From CAWBBA01 sp963729795 (GTDB lineage: Bacteria > Desulfobacterota > Desulfomonilia > Desulfomonilales > Desulfomonilaceae): a stretch of 64,000 nt of DNA. Every line of letters begins with the position of its first letter. Within the stretch, counting starts at the first letter, position 1. The notes under the pieces were generated by a model. The model did no database searches. It was not told where the DNA came from and saw nothing but the letters and a program-made list of their open reading frames with translations. The stretch spans positions 1-64,000 of the forward strand of contig CAVSPC010000029.1 of assembly GCA_963729795.1 (NCBI GenBank), written 5' to 3'. The position numbers were made by a program, and so were the translations under genes. Below are positions 17,036-26,077 of the stretch, piece by piece.

Positions 17036-18241
17036 ATGGTTCGGCCAGCCATTATTAATCGCTATGTATTTCGAGAAGTGGCTGTTTCTGTTCTCTTTTG
17101 TTTTGCCGTTTTCCTCGCCGCAGGTCTTATCGCGGGTTTCCTTCCACTTCTTCAGAAAGGTATGGAAGCCGGACTGGGGCTCACTCTAATTCTGTTTCAG
17201 GTGTTGATTAGCGCCCTTCCGGCCACGCTGGTGACAGTACTGCCGCTTTCCATGATGATCGGTATCCTGCTCGGGCTGGGGCGTATGGCGGCAGACAACG
17301 AGGTGGCAGCCATAAAATCAGCGGGCATCTCGGTACTGCGTCTGCTGCCGCCGGTACTATTCCTCGGTCTGCTTGCCTTCATTCTCAGCCTTGTCTGCAC
17401 TCTCAGTCTCATTCCCAAAGGAATTTCGGCAGAGCGGCGGCTCATGCGAGAGGCGGCGACCCAGCGGGCGGACGCGGGAATCGAGGAACGAACGTTCTTT
17501 GATTCCCTCAAAAACCTTATTTTGTATGTCGAGGAGATTGACTCCGCTACAGGCGTGATGAGCCGGGTATTTATCCGGGAGTCTTCACAGCCGGATGAGG
17601 TTACCACCATCCTTGCCCAAAAAGGCAAGGTGATTCCCGATCCCTCGGGAAAGGCGTTCATTTTGAACTTGCGTAACGGCACCGTTCTCAAAGAGGACAG
17701 AAGCGGCGGCTCAACCGGCAGTCTTGCTTTTGAGAGCTACGTCTATCGGTATCCGCTAGCGCGTGCGGGTATGGCTAACCCTACAAAATCTTTCGAGGAG
17801 ATGTCGATTGCTGGGGTGCGCGATCGAGTGCGGAAGGTGACGGCTAAGGAAAGCACTGGGAATCCGGCGGAAATAGCATACATTCATAGAGTCGAGAACT
17901 TCGCCCGTATTCTCATAGCTCAGCGATTCATTCATCCGCTTGCGTGCATTGCTCTGGCACTCATAGCCTTCCCCCTGGGGGTGTTGAACATTGGGCGGAG
18001 CCGGCTGAACAACGTACCCCTCGGGTTGGTGATGATCTTTATTTATTACGCCTTTACACTTGCAACAGAACGAATGGCCCGTTCCGGGTTAGCGCCGCCG
18101 GAATTTGTTCTACCGCTCCCGCCGCTGGTCTTTATAATCGTCGGAGCGTACTTTATTCGATGCGTCCAAATGGAGCGAATCCCCTGGTTAGCTCGTTCTC
18201 TTCAGACCCTAATCTTGCAGGTACGGCGGAACAGGATCTGA
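17036..18241 (+). CDS. LptF/LptG (YjgP/YjgQ) family LPS export permease
   Basis: A 401-residue inner-membrane protein. Three N-terminal helices (start RYVFREVAVSVLFCFAVFLA, then LALPA-like ISALPATLVTVLPLSMMIG), a periplasmic beta-rich domain (about 130-280) and three C-terminal helices (RFIHPLACIALALIAFPLGV onward) follow the LptF/LptG plan. The conserved PLSMMIGILLGLGRMAADNE segment is the family hallmark. Together with LptB it would power lipopolysaccharide extraction and pass it to LptC/A. The gene is single; its usual partner (LptF and LptG are both needed) must be elsewhere. It ends 29 bases from a convergent gene. Confidence 0.9.
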   Translation: MVRPAIINRYVFREVAVSVLFCFAVFLAAGLIAGFLPLLQKGMEAGLGLTLILFQVLISALPATLVTVLPLSMMIGILLGLGRMAADNEVAAIKSAGISVLRLLPPVLFLGLLAFILSLVCTLSLIPKGISAERRLMREAATQRADAGIEERTFFDSLKNLILYVEEIDSATGVMSRVFIRESSQPDEVTTILAQKGKVIPDPSGKAFILNLRNGTVLKEDRSGGSTGSLAFESYVYRYPLARAGMANPTKSFEEMSIAGVRDRVRKVTAKESTGNPAEIAYIHRVENFARILIAQRFIHPLACIALALIAFPLGVLNIGRSRLNNVPLGLVMIFIYYAFTLATERMARSGLAPPEFVLPLPPLVFIIVGAYFIRCVQMERIPWLARSLQTLILQVRRNRI

Positions 18242-18270
18242 TTTTGATCCGTAATTACTACCGAAGTGAT

Positions 18271-20166
18271 TTATTGCTCCCGGTATTTCTTCGTCAATGC
18301 CCGGATGTCCGTTTCGGTGAATTCCACACCGTGCTCTTCCATGAGTTCCGTCTCCACTTTGAGGAGTTCCTCCAGCCTGATGTCTGCGCCAAATACCCCG
18401 ATCATCTTACCTTGTTTGTCCCTTAGAGGAGCGGAGACCGTGATGCAGAGGGCTCCGGTGATTCGAGACGTAAACGGGCCTACTACATGAATCTTACCAT
18501 CCTTGACGGGCCTGATGAACCATTGCCGATCGGAAAAGTCTTCGTGTGGCTTGAACGCCACATACTTTGCCCGCTCGGTGATATCGGTAATATTTTCGGT
18601 GACCTTCTTCCCTTCCATGTCAGCGACATAGCAGTATTGAATGAAGGGATACCTGCTCAGGAATTCGGTCATGGCCTTTTCCATGGTCTTTGGCTTGCCC
18701 GATTTCATCGCGGTTGTTTCGGTAAAGCGCTCCACAATCTTGAAAGCCATCTCTCCGGCAATGAGCTTCATGCGATCCCAGTCCGAGATGAACAGTTCGG
18801 GCATATACCGCTTAACCAGTGCTGTCATCTCCTTGTCGGACATGGCAGTTACACGCCCGGCCTCGTATAGCTCGGTAACAATGTCATAGATTTTGGAAAT
18901 GGCCGGATGGCTTTTTTCGACCTTTTCCTCCAAGGGCACATCTATTTTGGTATTGATCCAATGCGCAATACCGGCCATGCCTGACTTGTCGGTAATATTG
19001 ACTACAGGCTGCCTGCCCAGAATCTTAGTGGTGTCGAAGATATTGTAGATTTCCTCATTTTTGAGAGCGCCGTCTACATGAACGCCTGCGCTGGTTGCAT
19101 TGAAGGATTTGCCCAGCAAGGGATAATTTTCAGGAATGTGGTGTCCCAACTCGCGCTCGAAATATTCCGCGACCTCGGTTATGGCCATAGTGTTCATGCC
19201 ATCGGCCTGGCCCCTGATCGACATGTATTCAATCATGAGCGCTTCAATCGGTGTGTTTCCGGTTCTCTCGCCGATGCCGAGAAGGGTGCCGTTCACGCCC
19301 GAGCATCCGTAGAGCCATGCGTAGACGGCATTGGTCAGAGATTTGTGAAAATCGTTGTGCCCGTGCCATTCGAGCAAGTCTTCCGGGACGTTGGCGTCAT
19401 CAATCATGGCTCGTATGAGCTTTGGCACGCTGCGAGGCAGCGCTGCCCCCGGATAGGTGACTCCAAAGCCCATGGTATCGCAGAGGCGTATCTTGATGTC
19501 CACTCCCGATTCTTCACGGATTTCCATGAGTTTTTGGGCAAGTGGCACACAGAAACCATAAATGTCCGCCCTGGTCACATCCTCAAAGTGGCACCTGGGG
19601 AGTATCCCCTTCTCGAGAGTAACTCGGACCATGTCCACATATTTGTCCATGGCCTTCTTGCGATCCAACCCCATTTTGAGGAAGATATGGTAATCCGAGA
19701 CCGACGTTAAGATCCCGGTCTCTGTGAGACCCGCTGCCCTTATATACGACAGATCTTTCTTGTGCGCTCTTATCCAGCCGGTAATTGAGGGGTACTGGTA
19801 ACCCTTGCTCCGACAACGTTCCAGAGCTTCGCGGTCCTTTTTCGTGTAGACGAAGAACTCCGACTGCCGAATGATGCCGCGGGGCCCGGAGAGCTTATGG
19901 AGGAAATCAAAAAGTGCGGAAATCTGATCCACGGTGAATGGTGGCCTGGCCTGCTGGCCGTCCCGGAACGTAGTGTCGGTAATAAGGAAATTCCTGGCCG
20001 GGTTGATCGGCAGTATCGCAAAATCGAAGTCTACTTTGGGGACTTCAGAGTACGGGAAAATATTTCGCAATAGGTTCGGTTCGTTCACCTCGCGGAGAGA
20101 TCTCTCCTTATGGAACTTGTTGAACTCGTGATATAGAACTCCTCTTTTTGGATCCCAACTGGCCAT
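18271..20166 (-). CDS. HMGL-family acyl-transferase/lyase with C-terminal sensory-like domain (candidate Re-citrate synthase)
   Basis: A 631-residue protein. Residues about 60-360 form an HMGL-like TIM barrel: FLITDTTFRDGQQARPPFT (metal-binding DTTxRDGxQ), CHFEDVTRADIYG, DTMGFGVTYPG, WHGHNDFHKS (metal HxH) and GIGERTGNTPIEALM. These are shared with isopropylmalate, citramalate, homocitrate and Re-citrate synthases. A linker follows, and at about 510-610 comes a domain with RYPFIQYCYVADMEGKKVTE, DRQWFIRPVKDGKIHVVGPF and GVFGADIRLEELL, which looks like an extracytoplasmic-type Cache/PDC sensor domain although no membrane helix is present. Re-citrate synthases of anaerobes belong to this superfamily, so that role is plausible but not proven. 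It follows aspS by 18 bases. Confidence 0.75.
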   Translation of the reverse strand: MASWDPKRGVLYHEFNKFHKERSLREVNEPNLLRNIFPYSEVPKVDFDFAILPINPARNFLITDTTFRDGQQARPPFTVDQISALFDFLHKLSGPRGIIRQSEFFVYTKKDREALERCRSKGYQYPSITGWIRAHKKDLSYIRAAGLTETGILTSVSDYHIFLKMGLDRKKAMDKYVDMVRVTLEKGILPRCHFEDVTRADIYGFCVPLAQKLMEIREESGVDIKIRLCDTMGFGVTYPGAALPRSVPKLIRAMIDDANVPEDLLEWHGHNDFHKSLTNAVYAWLYGCSGVNGTLLGIGERTGNTPIEALMIEYMSIRGQADGMNTMAITEVAEYFERELGHHIPENYPLLGKSFNATSAGVHVDGALKNEEIYNIFDTTKILGRQPVVNITDKSGMAGIAHWINTKIDVPLEEKVEKSHPAISKIYDIVTELYEAGRVTAMSDKEMTALVKRYMPELFISDWDRMKLIAGEMAFKIVERFTETTAMKSGKPKTMEKAMTEFLSRYPFIQYCYVADMEGKKVTENITDITERAKYVAFKPHEDFSDRQWFIRPVKDGKIHVVGPFTSRITGALCITVSAPLRDKQGKMIGVFGADIRLEELLKVETELMEEHGVEFTETDIRALTKKYREQ

Positions 20167-20184
20167 GCTAGGCCTCCGCTTTTC

Positions 20185-21978
20185 TTATTTCTTGATATTC
20201 ACTTTCAGGCCCAACTCTTTGAGCTGTTCCGGACTTACCGGAGCGGGCGCTCCAGTAAGCGGGCAAGTCGCCTTCTGTGTTTTAGGGAACGCGATCACGT
20301 CGCGAATCGACTCTGAGCCCGTGAGAATTGCCAGCATCCTGTCGACTCCCAGAGCTATTCCCCCGTGAGGAGGGGCTCCGTATTGGAGTGCTTCCAGGAG
20401 GAAGCCGAACTTTTCCTCCGCCTGTTCCGGACTGATCTGCAGAGCCGAAAACACCTTTTGCTGAACGTCGTTCCGGTGGATCCTCATGCTGCCCCCACCG
20501 ACCTCCGAGCCGTTAAGAACCAGATCGTAAGCCCTGGAGCGAACCTTCAAGGGATCTGTTTCCAACAAGGGCAGATCTTCCTCTCTCGGAGAGGTGAAAG
20601 GGTGATGCATAGCCTTATAACGTTTTTCTTCCTCATCATACTCGAACATGGGGAAGTCGGTTATCCAAAGAAATTCAAATTTTCCCGGCGGAATTTCACC
20701 AAGTTTTCCGGCCAGGCTGTTTCTCAAATTTCCCAGCACGTCATTCACGACTCGAGCCGAGTCCGCAGCAAATAGTATAACGTCACCGGGAACCGCTTCC
20801 ATTTTATCATTAATGGCGAAACGTTCCTCGGGACTGAGAAACTTGGCTATGGGAGATTGCCATTCACCAGACTCTTTGATACGGGTGTACGCTACCCCTT
20901 TTCCACCGTAAATCGTTGCAAAATCACGAAGATCGTCAAGATCTTTTCGGGAAAGCCGTTCTCCTCGTTCCACCTTGAGCGCTTTTACGATCCCGCCGGC
21001 TTCTAGAGCAGATCGGAATACGCCGAACTTCGTCTCTCTTACAATATCCGTAAGTTCTGCAAGTTCCATTCTGAAGCGGATATCAGGCTTGTCAACGCCA
21101 TACCTGGAAACCGCTTCGTCATACGTTAGTGCAGGGAACGGAAGAATGAGATGAATCTCGAGAATCTCCTTGAATATCTCGCCCATCATCCGTTCCATAA
21201 TGTCGAACAGCCGATCTTCCTCGATAAACGAGGTCTCGATATCCAACTGAGTGAATTCAGGCTGGCGATCAGCCCGAAGATCTTCATCACGAAAACAACG
21301 GACAATCTGATAATAGCGTTCAAAGCCGGCGATCATGAGAATCTGCTTGAATAGCTGTGGCGATTGAGGAAGCGCATAAAAGCTTCCGGGAGAAATCCGG
21401 CTCGGAACGAGGTAGTCTCGCGCACCTTCCGGCGTGCTGGTAGTGAGGAACGGAGTTTCAATGTCCGTGAAGTCTTCATTGTTGAGGAAATCTCTGACAA
21501 TCGTCATGAACCGATGTCGAATCAGCAGGTTGTTGCGGGCTCCCGCGGCCCTTCTCAGATCAAGGTACCGATAGCGATACCGCACTGCATCGGTAGGGGC
21601 AGTATCGTCATCCAGCGGGAAAGGGGGCGGTTCGGATCGGTTGAGAATTTTCACTTCATCGACGAATACCTCTATGGTTCCTGTCGGCATGTCAGGATTC
21701 AAGGATTCCTCAGGACGGCGGCGAACCAGACCTTTTGCAGCCAAAACCCATTCGGGCCTCAGAGTATGCGCGCGAGCGTGCGCATCAAGACAGTATTCCG
21801 GGTTAAACACCAGTTGGACGAGTCCGCGGCGGTCCCTGAGATCGATAAAAATGACTCCGCCGTGGTCCCTGCGCCGCAGGACCCAACCCATGACAACGAC
21901 CTGAGTATCTACATCTTGGTCGGTGATATCGGTCGACAGATGTGTCCTTTCCCATCCGTCCAACGCGTCGAGTTTCAA
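20185..21978 (-). CDS. aspS: Aspartyl-tRNA synthetase
   Basis: A 597-residue class II synthetase of the bacterial type. The N-terminal anticodon-binding OB fold has VMGWVLRRRDHGGVIFIDLR. Motif 2 is seen in YQIVRCFRDEDLRADRQPEF, and motif 3 in HGGIALGVDRMLAILTGSES. The bacterial GAD insertion lies between. It charges tRNA-Asp; without further data I cannot say whether it also charges tRNA-Asn. Start is a TTG overlapping the TGA stop of hisS (TTGA) with AAGGAGATAAATC upstream, showing translational coupling. It is the second gene of a hisS-aspS operon and is followed closely by the HMGL-family gene. Confidence 0.96.
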   Translation of the reverse strand: MKLDALDGWERTHLSTDITDQDVDTQVVVMGWVLRRRDHGGVIFIDLRDRRGLVQLVFNPEYCLDAHARAHTLRPEWVLAAKGLVRRRPEESLNPDMPTGTIEVFVDEVKILNRSEPPPFPLDDDTAPTDAVRYRYRYLDLRRAAGARNNLLIRHRFMTIVRDFLNNEDFTDIETPFLTTSTPEGARDYLVPSRISPGSFYALPQSPQLFKQILMIAGFERYYQIVRCFRDEDLRADRQPEFTQLDIETSFIEEDRLFDIMERMMGEIFKEILEIHLILPFPALTYDEAVSRYGVDKPDIRFRMELAELTDIVRETKFGVFRSALEAGGIVKALKVERGERLSRKDLDDLRDFATIYGGKGVAYTRIKESGEWQSPIAKFLSPEERFAINDKMEAVPGDVILFAADSARVVNDVLGNLRNSLAGKLGEIPPGKFEFLWITDFPMFEYDEEEKRYKAMHHPFTSPREEDLPLLETDPLKVRSRAYDLVLNGSEVGGGSMRIHRNDVQQKVFSALQISPEQAEEKFGFLLEALQYGAPPHGGIALGVDRMLAILTGSESIRDVIAFPKTQKATCPLTGAPAPVSPEQLKELGLKVNIKK

Positions 21979-23228
21979 GATTTATCTCCTTGAAGGTAAC
22001 TTACGATGGCGTCGAGGCTCACAGAGACCTGCTCTCGGGTCTTCATGTCGCGAACGGTAACTTCTTGGCGGCTAAGCTCTTCCTCGCCTATCATTATGAC
22101 TTTTCTCGCTCCGACGCGGTCGGCGACTTTCATCTGTGCCTTCAGGCTGGTGGAAGTGTAACGCGCCTCCGCCGAAATTCCGGAGGTTCGAAGCAGGTTG
22201 ACCAGGCTGAAGGCGGTCTGCCGGGCACTCTCTCCCACCGGGGCGACATAAACGTCTATTGACCGAGCAAAGCGTCCGTCGTCGTCCGGAATGCCCATGG
22301 AAAGGCGTTCCAGACCTATGGCAAAGCCTATTCCTGACGCATCAGGGCCGCCCAATTCCTTCAGAAGGCTGTCGTACCGGCCTCCTCCTCCGACTGCTTT
22401 GGACCTTCCAAGTTCGCTATGAATGATCTCGAACGCAGTGCGGGTATAGTAATCGAGCCCGCGCACCATTCTAGGTTCCAGCCTGTAAGGAATTTGCAGG
22501 CCATCGAGCCCATTCTGCACGGCCTGGAAATGCTCGCGACAAGGCGGATCCAAACTGTCGAGGATAACTGGAGCCTCTTGGGCTATTTCCGAGCATTTCG
22601 GAACCTTGCAATCGAGGATCCTTAAAGGGTTTAAATCGTACCTTCGCCGACAATCCGCACACAGGTCATTGAGGTATTTCGAAAAGTATTCTCGGAGCCG
22701 TTGTCTATATGCCGGCCTACAAACCGAGCATCCGACTGAATTAATCTCCATCATCAGTCCGGACGCTCCGATGCTCGTCATGATCGCATGAGCAGCGGCA
22801 ATAGTTTCGGCATCTGTATATGGGGAATCATCCCCAAGCACCTCGGCGTTGATCTGAAAGAATTGTCGGAATCTGCCCTTCGACGGCCTTTCCCGGCGGA
22901 ACATCGGTCCAATGGTAAAAAGCTTCAAGACGGGATCGCGACGCAACAGTGAATGCTCCACAACCGAGCGCAAGATTCCCGCAGTGGCCTCCGGCCTGAG
23001 GCTGAGAGATTCCCCACCGCGGTCCTCGAAGGTGTACATCTCCTTCTCAACTATGTCTGTGACTTGGCCGATGCCCCTTTCAAAGAGTTCGGTACGTTCC
23101 ATAATCGGCGCAATGATTTCCCGGAAACCGAACCGCTGGAGGGAAGTGCGAGCCGTATCCACGAGGAATGCCCACTTTGCTGTTTCGTCCGGAAGGATAT
23201 CGTGGAACCCTTTGACAAGCCTGATCAT
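21975..23228 (-). CDS. hisS: Histidyl-tRNA synthetase
   Basis: A 417-residue class II synthetase. It starts MIRLVKGFHDILPDETAKWA (the conserved KGxxDxLP), has motif 2 in KLFTIGPMFRRERPSKGRFR, the histidine-A motifs LDYYTRTAFEII, and GIGFAIGLERL as motif 3. The C-terminal anticodon domain has YVAPVGESARQTAFSLVNLL. It charges tRNA-His. Gene order hisS-aspS with overlapping stop and start is widely conserved. A likely promoter lies at 23283-23312. Confidence 0.96.
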   Translation of the reverse strand: MIRLVKGFHDILPDETAKWAFLVDTARTSLQRFGFREIIAPIMERTELFERGIGQVTDIVEKEMYTFEDRGGESLSLRPEATAGILRSVVEHSLLRRDPVLKLFTIGPMFRRERPSKGRFRQFFQINAEVLGDDSPYTDAETIAAAHAIMTSIGASGLMMEINSVGCSVCRPAYRQRLREYFSKYLNDLCADCRRRYDLNPLRILDCKVPKCSEIAQEAPVILDSLDPPCREHFQAVQNGLDGLQIPYRLEPRMVRGLDYYTRTAFEIIHSELGRSKAVGGGGRYDSLLKELGGPDASGIGFAIGLERLSMGIPDDDGRFARSIDVYVAPVGESARQTAFSLVNLLRTSGISAEARYTSTSLKAQMKVADRVGARKVIMIGEEELSRQEVTVRDMKTREQVSVSLDAIVSYLQGDKS

Positions 23229-23282
23229 TGGAAGCGTCCTTACTGCGGCAGTGGCAGGGATAGTGCGATCAACAAAATTTTA

Positions 23283-23312
23283 ATTTTAAATCCACTTTGT
23301 ACCGCCAGTCAA
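23283..23312 (-). promoter_or_regulatory. Possible sigma-70 promoter of hisS-aspS
   Basis: Minus strand: TTGACT (23312-23307), 18 bases, TAAAAT (23288-23283). Both boxes match five of six consensus bases. It lies about 55 bases upstream of the hisS ATG. Confidence 0.45.
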
Positions 23313-23433
23313 GTTCTGGACGTGTGCAACTGTAGACGTGACCGTCCGGGCGGCAGAGGATTCATTAGTATAGCTAATAGGGGCACATGTTCCGACGGTT
23401 GGTTATTTACAAAAGAGAGGCTGAGTAACAATC

Positions 23434-23982
23434 TCACTCACGCAACATATCCGCTATCTTTAGGAACAGATCCGAGTCGCGGACAACTCCCACGAGTTGA
23501 TCACCATCGTACACGGGCAAAACACTCGCCTTGTTATCAGTGAGAACCATCAAAGCCTCCAGTATGTCCGCGCTTACGCTTATGGATCCCCTGATTTTAA
23601 GCATAACGTCCCCCACTCGTTTCTCTGCGTTCTTCGCAATTCGTGCTCTGAGGCCGAGCTTTTCCTTGTCTAGAGAATGAGACTTCGGATCAACCGCGCC
23701 AAGAGTGTCCCAAATTGCACGAATCTTTGCCGGAAGGTCACCGGCAATCTCGGGAATTAACATTTTGATCACGGAATGAAAGTCCAAGATACCTACGATT
23801 CGTCCGTTTCTGTCAGAAACCAAAATGGTCCGAAAACCGGCTTCAGTGCATTTACCTTCCTCCACCTCGCAATAGAGCTTTCTAAGGGCCTGTATGGCAT
23901 CGCTCAACTGTGCGTCGGCCATTATGGTAGCGTCGCTGCCAAGGGGAATCATTATGTCTTTCACCTTTTGCGATATACCCAT
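23434..23982 (-). CDS. CBS-domain pair protein
   Basis: A 182-residue soluble protein with two CBS motifs. The first is at about 8-85 (VKDIMIPLGSDATIMADAQL, then TILVSDRNGRIVGILDF). The second is at about 120-180 (KRVGDVMLKIRGSISVSADI, then SVLPVYDGDQLVGVVRDSDL). CBS pairs bind adenine nucleotides and act as energy or ligand sensors. The frame can be read from an ATG at 24030, but that adds 16 residues encoded by the end of a MITE. I prefer the ATG at 23982, which begins MGISQKVKDIM, has GGAAG at usable spacing and starts where CBS-pair homology starts. Its partner is unknown. Confidence 0.8.
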   Translation of the reverse strand: MGISQKVKDIMIPLGSDATIMADAQLSDAIQALRKLYCEVEEGKCTEAGFRTILVSDRNGRIVGILDFHSVIKMLIPEIAGDLPAKIRAIWDTLGAVDPKSHSLDKEKLGLRARIAKNAEKRVGDVMLKIRGSISVSADILEALMVLTDNKASVLPVYDGDQLVGVVRDSDLFLKIADMLRE

Positions 23983-23991
23983 GAGGAGCTT

Positions 23992-24195
23992 CCTAGGAGC
24001 CTCTCGCGCAACCTCAATCATCGGCGACATCGTGCTACGCGGAGGTTCTACTCATTGTTCCGTTACCTCGCCCTGGCTCCTAAGAGTCTGACATACTAAG
24101 TCTTTTCCGTGGCAGTCTCTGAGAGATCCCGATACAATGGTCGCTGTCGTGCCACGAATTCGGGAAAGCATTGCGTTACGCAACAGCCTCCTAGG
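23992..24195. repeat. MITE family 2, copy A (about 204 bp)
   Basis: Left end CCTAGGAGCCTCTCGCGCAA, right end TTGCGTTACGCAACAGCCTC followed by CTAGG, i.e. imperfect inverted ends of about 20 bases. Interior sequence such as CATCGTGCTACGCGGAGGTT and CGATACAATGGTCGCTGTCG recurs almost unchanged at 43714-43916. The element lies between the kdpD-like gene and the CBS gene and overlaps the longest possible 5' end of the latter. Confidence 0.8.
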
Positions 24196-24251
24196 GTGGA
24201 AATTGTCTTGCAGTTCGAGGATTCTCTCGGCACACAGAACTCTTCGGGCGC

Positions 24252-25943
24252 CTACGCACGGGCGGCAGTCACAGATTCTTTTGGTATTTCCCAGTTGCGG
24301 ATAATCGTTAAAGCTTCTTCGGGGCTCCTAACCGAAGTCAGGCTCTGGACCAATTGGCGATTTTGGGCAGCACGGCTGACCGCAGCCAAAATGTTGACCT
24401 GGACAGAAGGTGTGTCAGCAGGCGAAAGTATCAGGAAGACGAGTTCAGTGTGCTTGCCTGCAGGTTCATCGAGCACGCCTTTTCGTGTCAATCCGAGAGC
24501 CACTACGGGGGTGGAAATTCCCTCGAGCCGAGCATGCGGAAACGCCACTCCTTCGTTAAAGAACGTTGACCCTTGCTCTTCCCGGCGGAGCACGGCCTTC
24601 AAAATTTCCTCCGCGTCACTTACTTCAATGTCCTTTTGAACGACTTCCACCAACGTCCGAAGAACCGATTCCTTCTCGACGGGCCTGTCCCAGATGACAA
24701 TTCGGCGACTGGACAACAAGCTGCTCAGATCAAGTGGACCGGCGCTACCGGATGGCTCTTTCACAGGCTTCTTGGGTTCAGGAACTTCAGCCTCGACTCT
24801 TTCTTCAGGAGTCCGCTTGCTACTTGTATCGAGAACCACTACGGTAATTCCGCTGGCATTCTCGATTAAGCGATCAACGACATTCCTCCTCCCCAAAAGT
24901 CTTTTCCAGAGCGGGACTTCGCCAGGACTCCCGATCACAATGTGGCCGACTCGATATTCTTTTGCAAAGTGCAGAATAGTGTCGGCAATGTCCTCACCCT
25001 TGTAAGTGAAGACCATCGCACCCAATTGTTTTGCCAAGGTAAGAGTGCTCGATAGAATACGCTGCGTTTGGGCATCTATAACAGTCGGTTCTTCCGAGGG
25101 CGTTTGGACGTATACCGCGTACCAGTTCCGATTAAGTCGTCCGGCAAGACGGGAAGCGTAGCGCAACAGCATCTCACTGTTGGGTCCGCGGGAGCTCAGG
25201 CAGACCATCACCTGATCCGGAGTGGCATCGTTTCCGTCTCTGGAGCTTTCACGCATCCTCAAATCGATCTGGGAGGCAAGCTCGCGAAGCGTAAGCTCCC
25301 GAAGTTTCTCCAGATTAGAAGCCTTGAAGAAATTCGCAAGAGCTGTTTCAACACGTTCCGGAGGGTAGATTTTGCCTTCCCGCAAACGTTCCTGAAGGTC
25401 TTCAGTGGTGAGATCCACGTTCACGATCTCGTCCGCTTCAGCGATTACCGTGTCGGGCAGGCGTTCCCGGACCTTCACGTGAACGGTCTTTTCCACGGTA
25501 TCATACAGGCTTTCCAAATGCTGAACGTTCAGAGTGGTGATGACGTGTATCCCCGCGACCAAGATGTCTTGAACATCCTGATAGCGTTTAGCATTCCGGC
25601 TGCCGGGGACATTGGTGTGGGCCAGTTCATCAATCAGCGCGACCTCAGGTTTGCGGGCCAATAAGGCATCAACATCCATTTCTTCTAGAATGTGGCCTCG
25701 GTATTCCTGCTTTTTCCTGGGGACAACTTCCAGGCCGTCGATTAGTTTGGCTGTTTCGATGCGGCCGTGAGTCTCTATTAATCCCGCGATAACGTCTATG
25801 CCCTCACGCTTGAGGCGGTGACCCTCCTGGAGCATTTGATACGTCTTTCCCACCCCAGCGCCGTAGCCCAGGTAAATCTTTAGCCTGCCGCGTCGAGAGC
25901 GGCGGATCATACGCAAGAAAGTGCTGGCTCTATCTTCTGCCAT
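24252..25943 (-). CDS. KdpD-like sensor domain plus USP domain fused to PTS EIIA, no kinase domain
   Basis: A 563-residue cytoplasmic protein. Residues 15-225 are the KdpD N-terminal domain (Walker A GYGAGVGKTYQML, ALIDELAHTNVPGSRN, TLNVQHLESLYD). Residues about 240-370 are a universal-stress-like domain (QVMVCLSSRGPNSEMLLRYA, HIVIGSPGEVPLWKRLLGRR). Residues about 410-555 are a PTS EIIA type-2 / PtsN-like domain with NEGVAFPHARLEG, where the His is the phosphorylation site, and FLILSPADTPSVQVNILAAV. The four KdpD membrane helices, dimerisation/phosphoacceptor and ATPase domains are absent. In E. coli IIA-Ntr binds KdpD, so the fusion makes biological sense. It is the last gene of the kdp cluster. 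Confidence 0.9.
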   Translation of the reverse strand: MAEDRASTFLRMIRRSRRGRLKIYLGYGAGVGKTYQMLQEGHRLKREGIDVIAGLIETHGRIETAKLIDGLEVVPRKKQEYRGHILEEMDVDALLARKPEVALIDELAHTNVPGSRNAKRYQDVQDILVAGIHVITTLNVQHLESLYDTVEKTVHVKVRERLPDTVIAEADEIVNVDLTTEDLQERLREGKIYPPERVETALANFFKASNLEKLRELTLRELASQIDLRMRESSRDGNDATPDQVMVCLSSRGPNSEMLLRYASRLAGRLNRNWYAVYVQTPSEEPTVIDAQTQRILSSTLTLAKQLGAMVFTYKGEDIADTILHFAKEYRVGHIVIGSPGEVPLWKRLLGRRNVVDRLIENASGITVVVLDTSSKRTPEERVEAEVPEPKKPVKEPSGSAGPLDLSSLLSSRRIVIWDRPVEKESVLRTLVEVVQKDIEVSDAEEILKAVLRREEQGSTFFNEGVAFPHARLEGISTPVVALGLTRKGVLDEPAGKHTELVFLILSPADTPSVQVNILAAVSRAAQNRQLVQSLTSVRSPEEALTIIRNWEIPKESVTAARA

Positions 25944-26077
25944 AGTACCGGTCTACACTTTGCATCAGAGTCATAGAGTCTGTGTCGCTACACTTGAATT
26001 TGGTTCTCGCATTATCCGGGCGAGCCGATATTCAGAGAAAACGTAGCCGCAGCCGGCCTGAAAAATCGAGCCGGCCG

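Noticed and set aside
23983..24030. Longer N-terminus of the CBS-domain protein
   Set aside because: The extra residues are encoded by the end of a MITE copy and there is no ribosome site before the upstream ATG.
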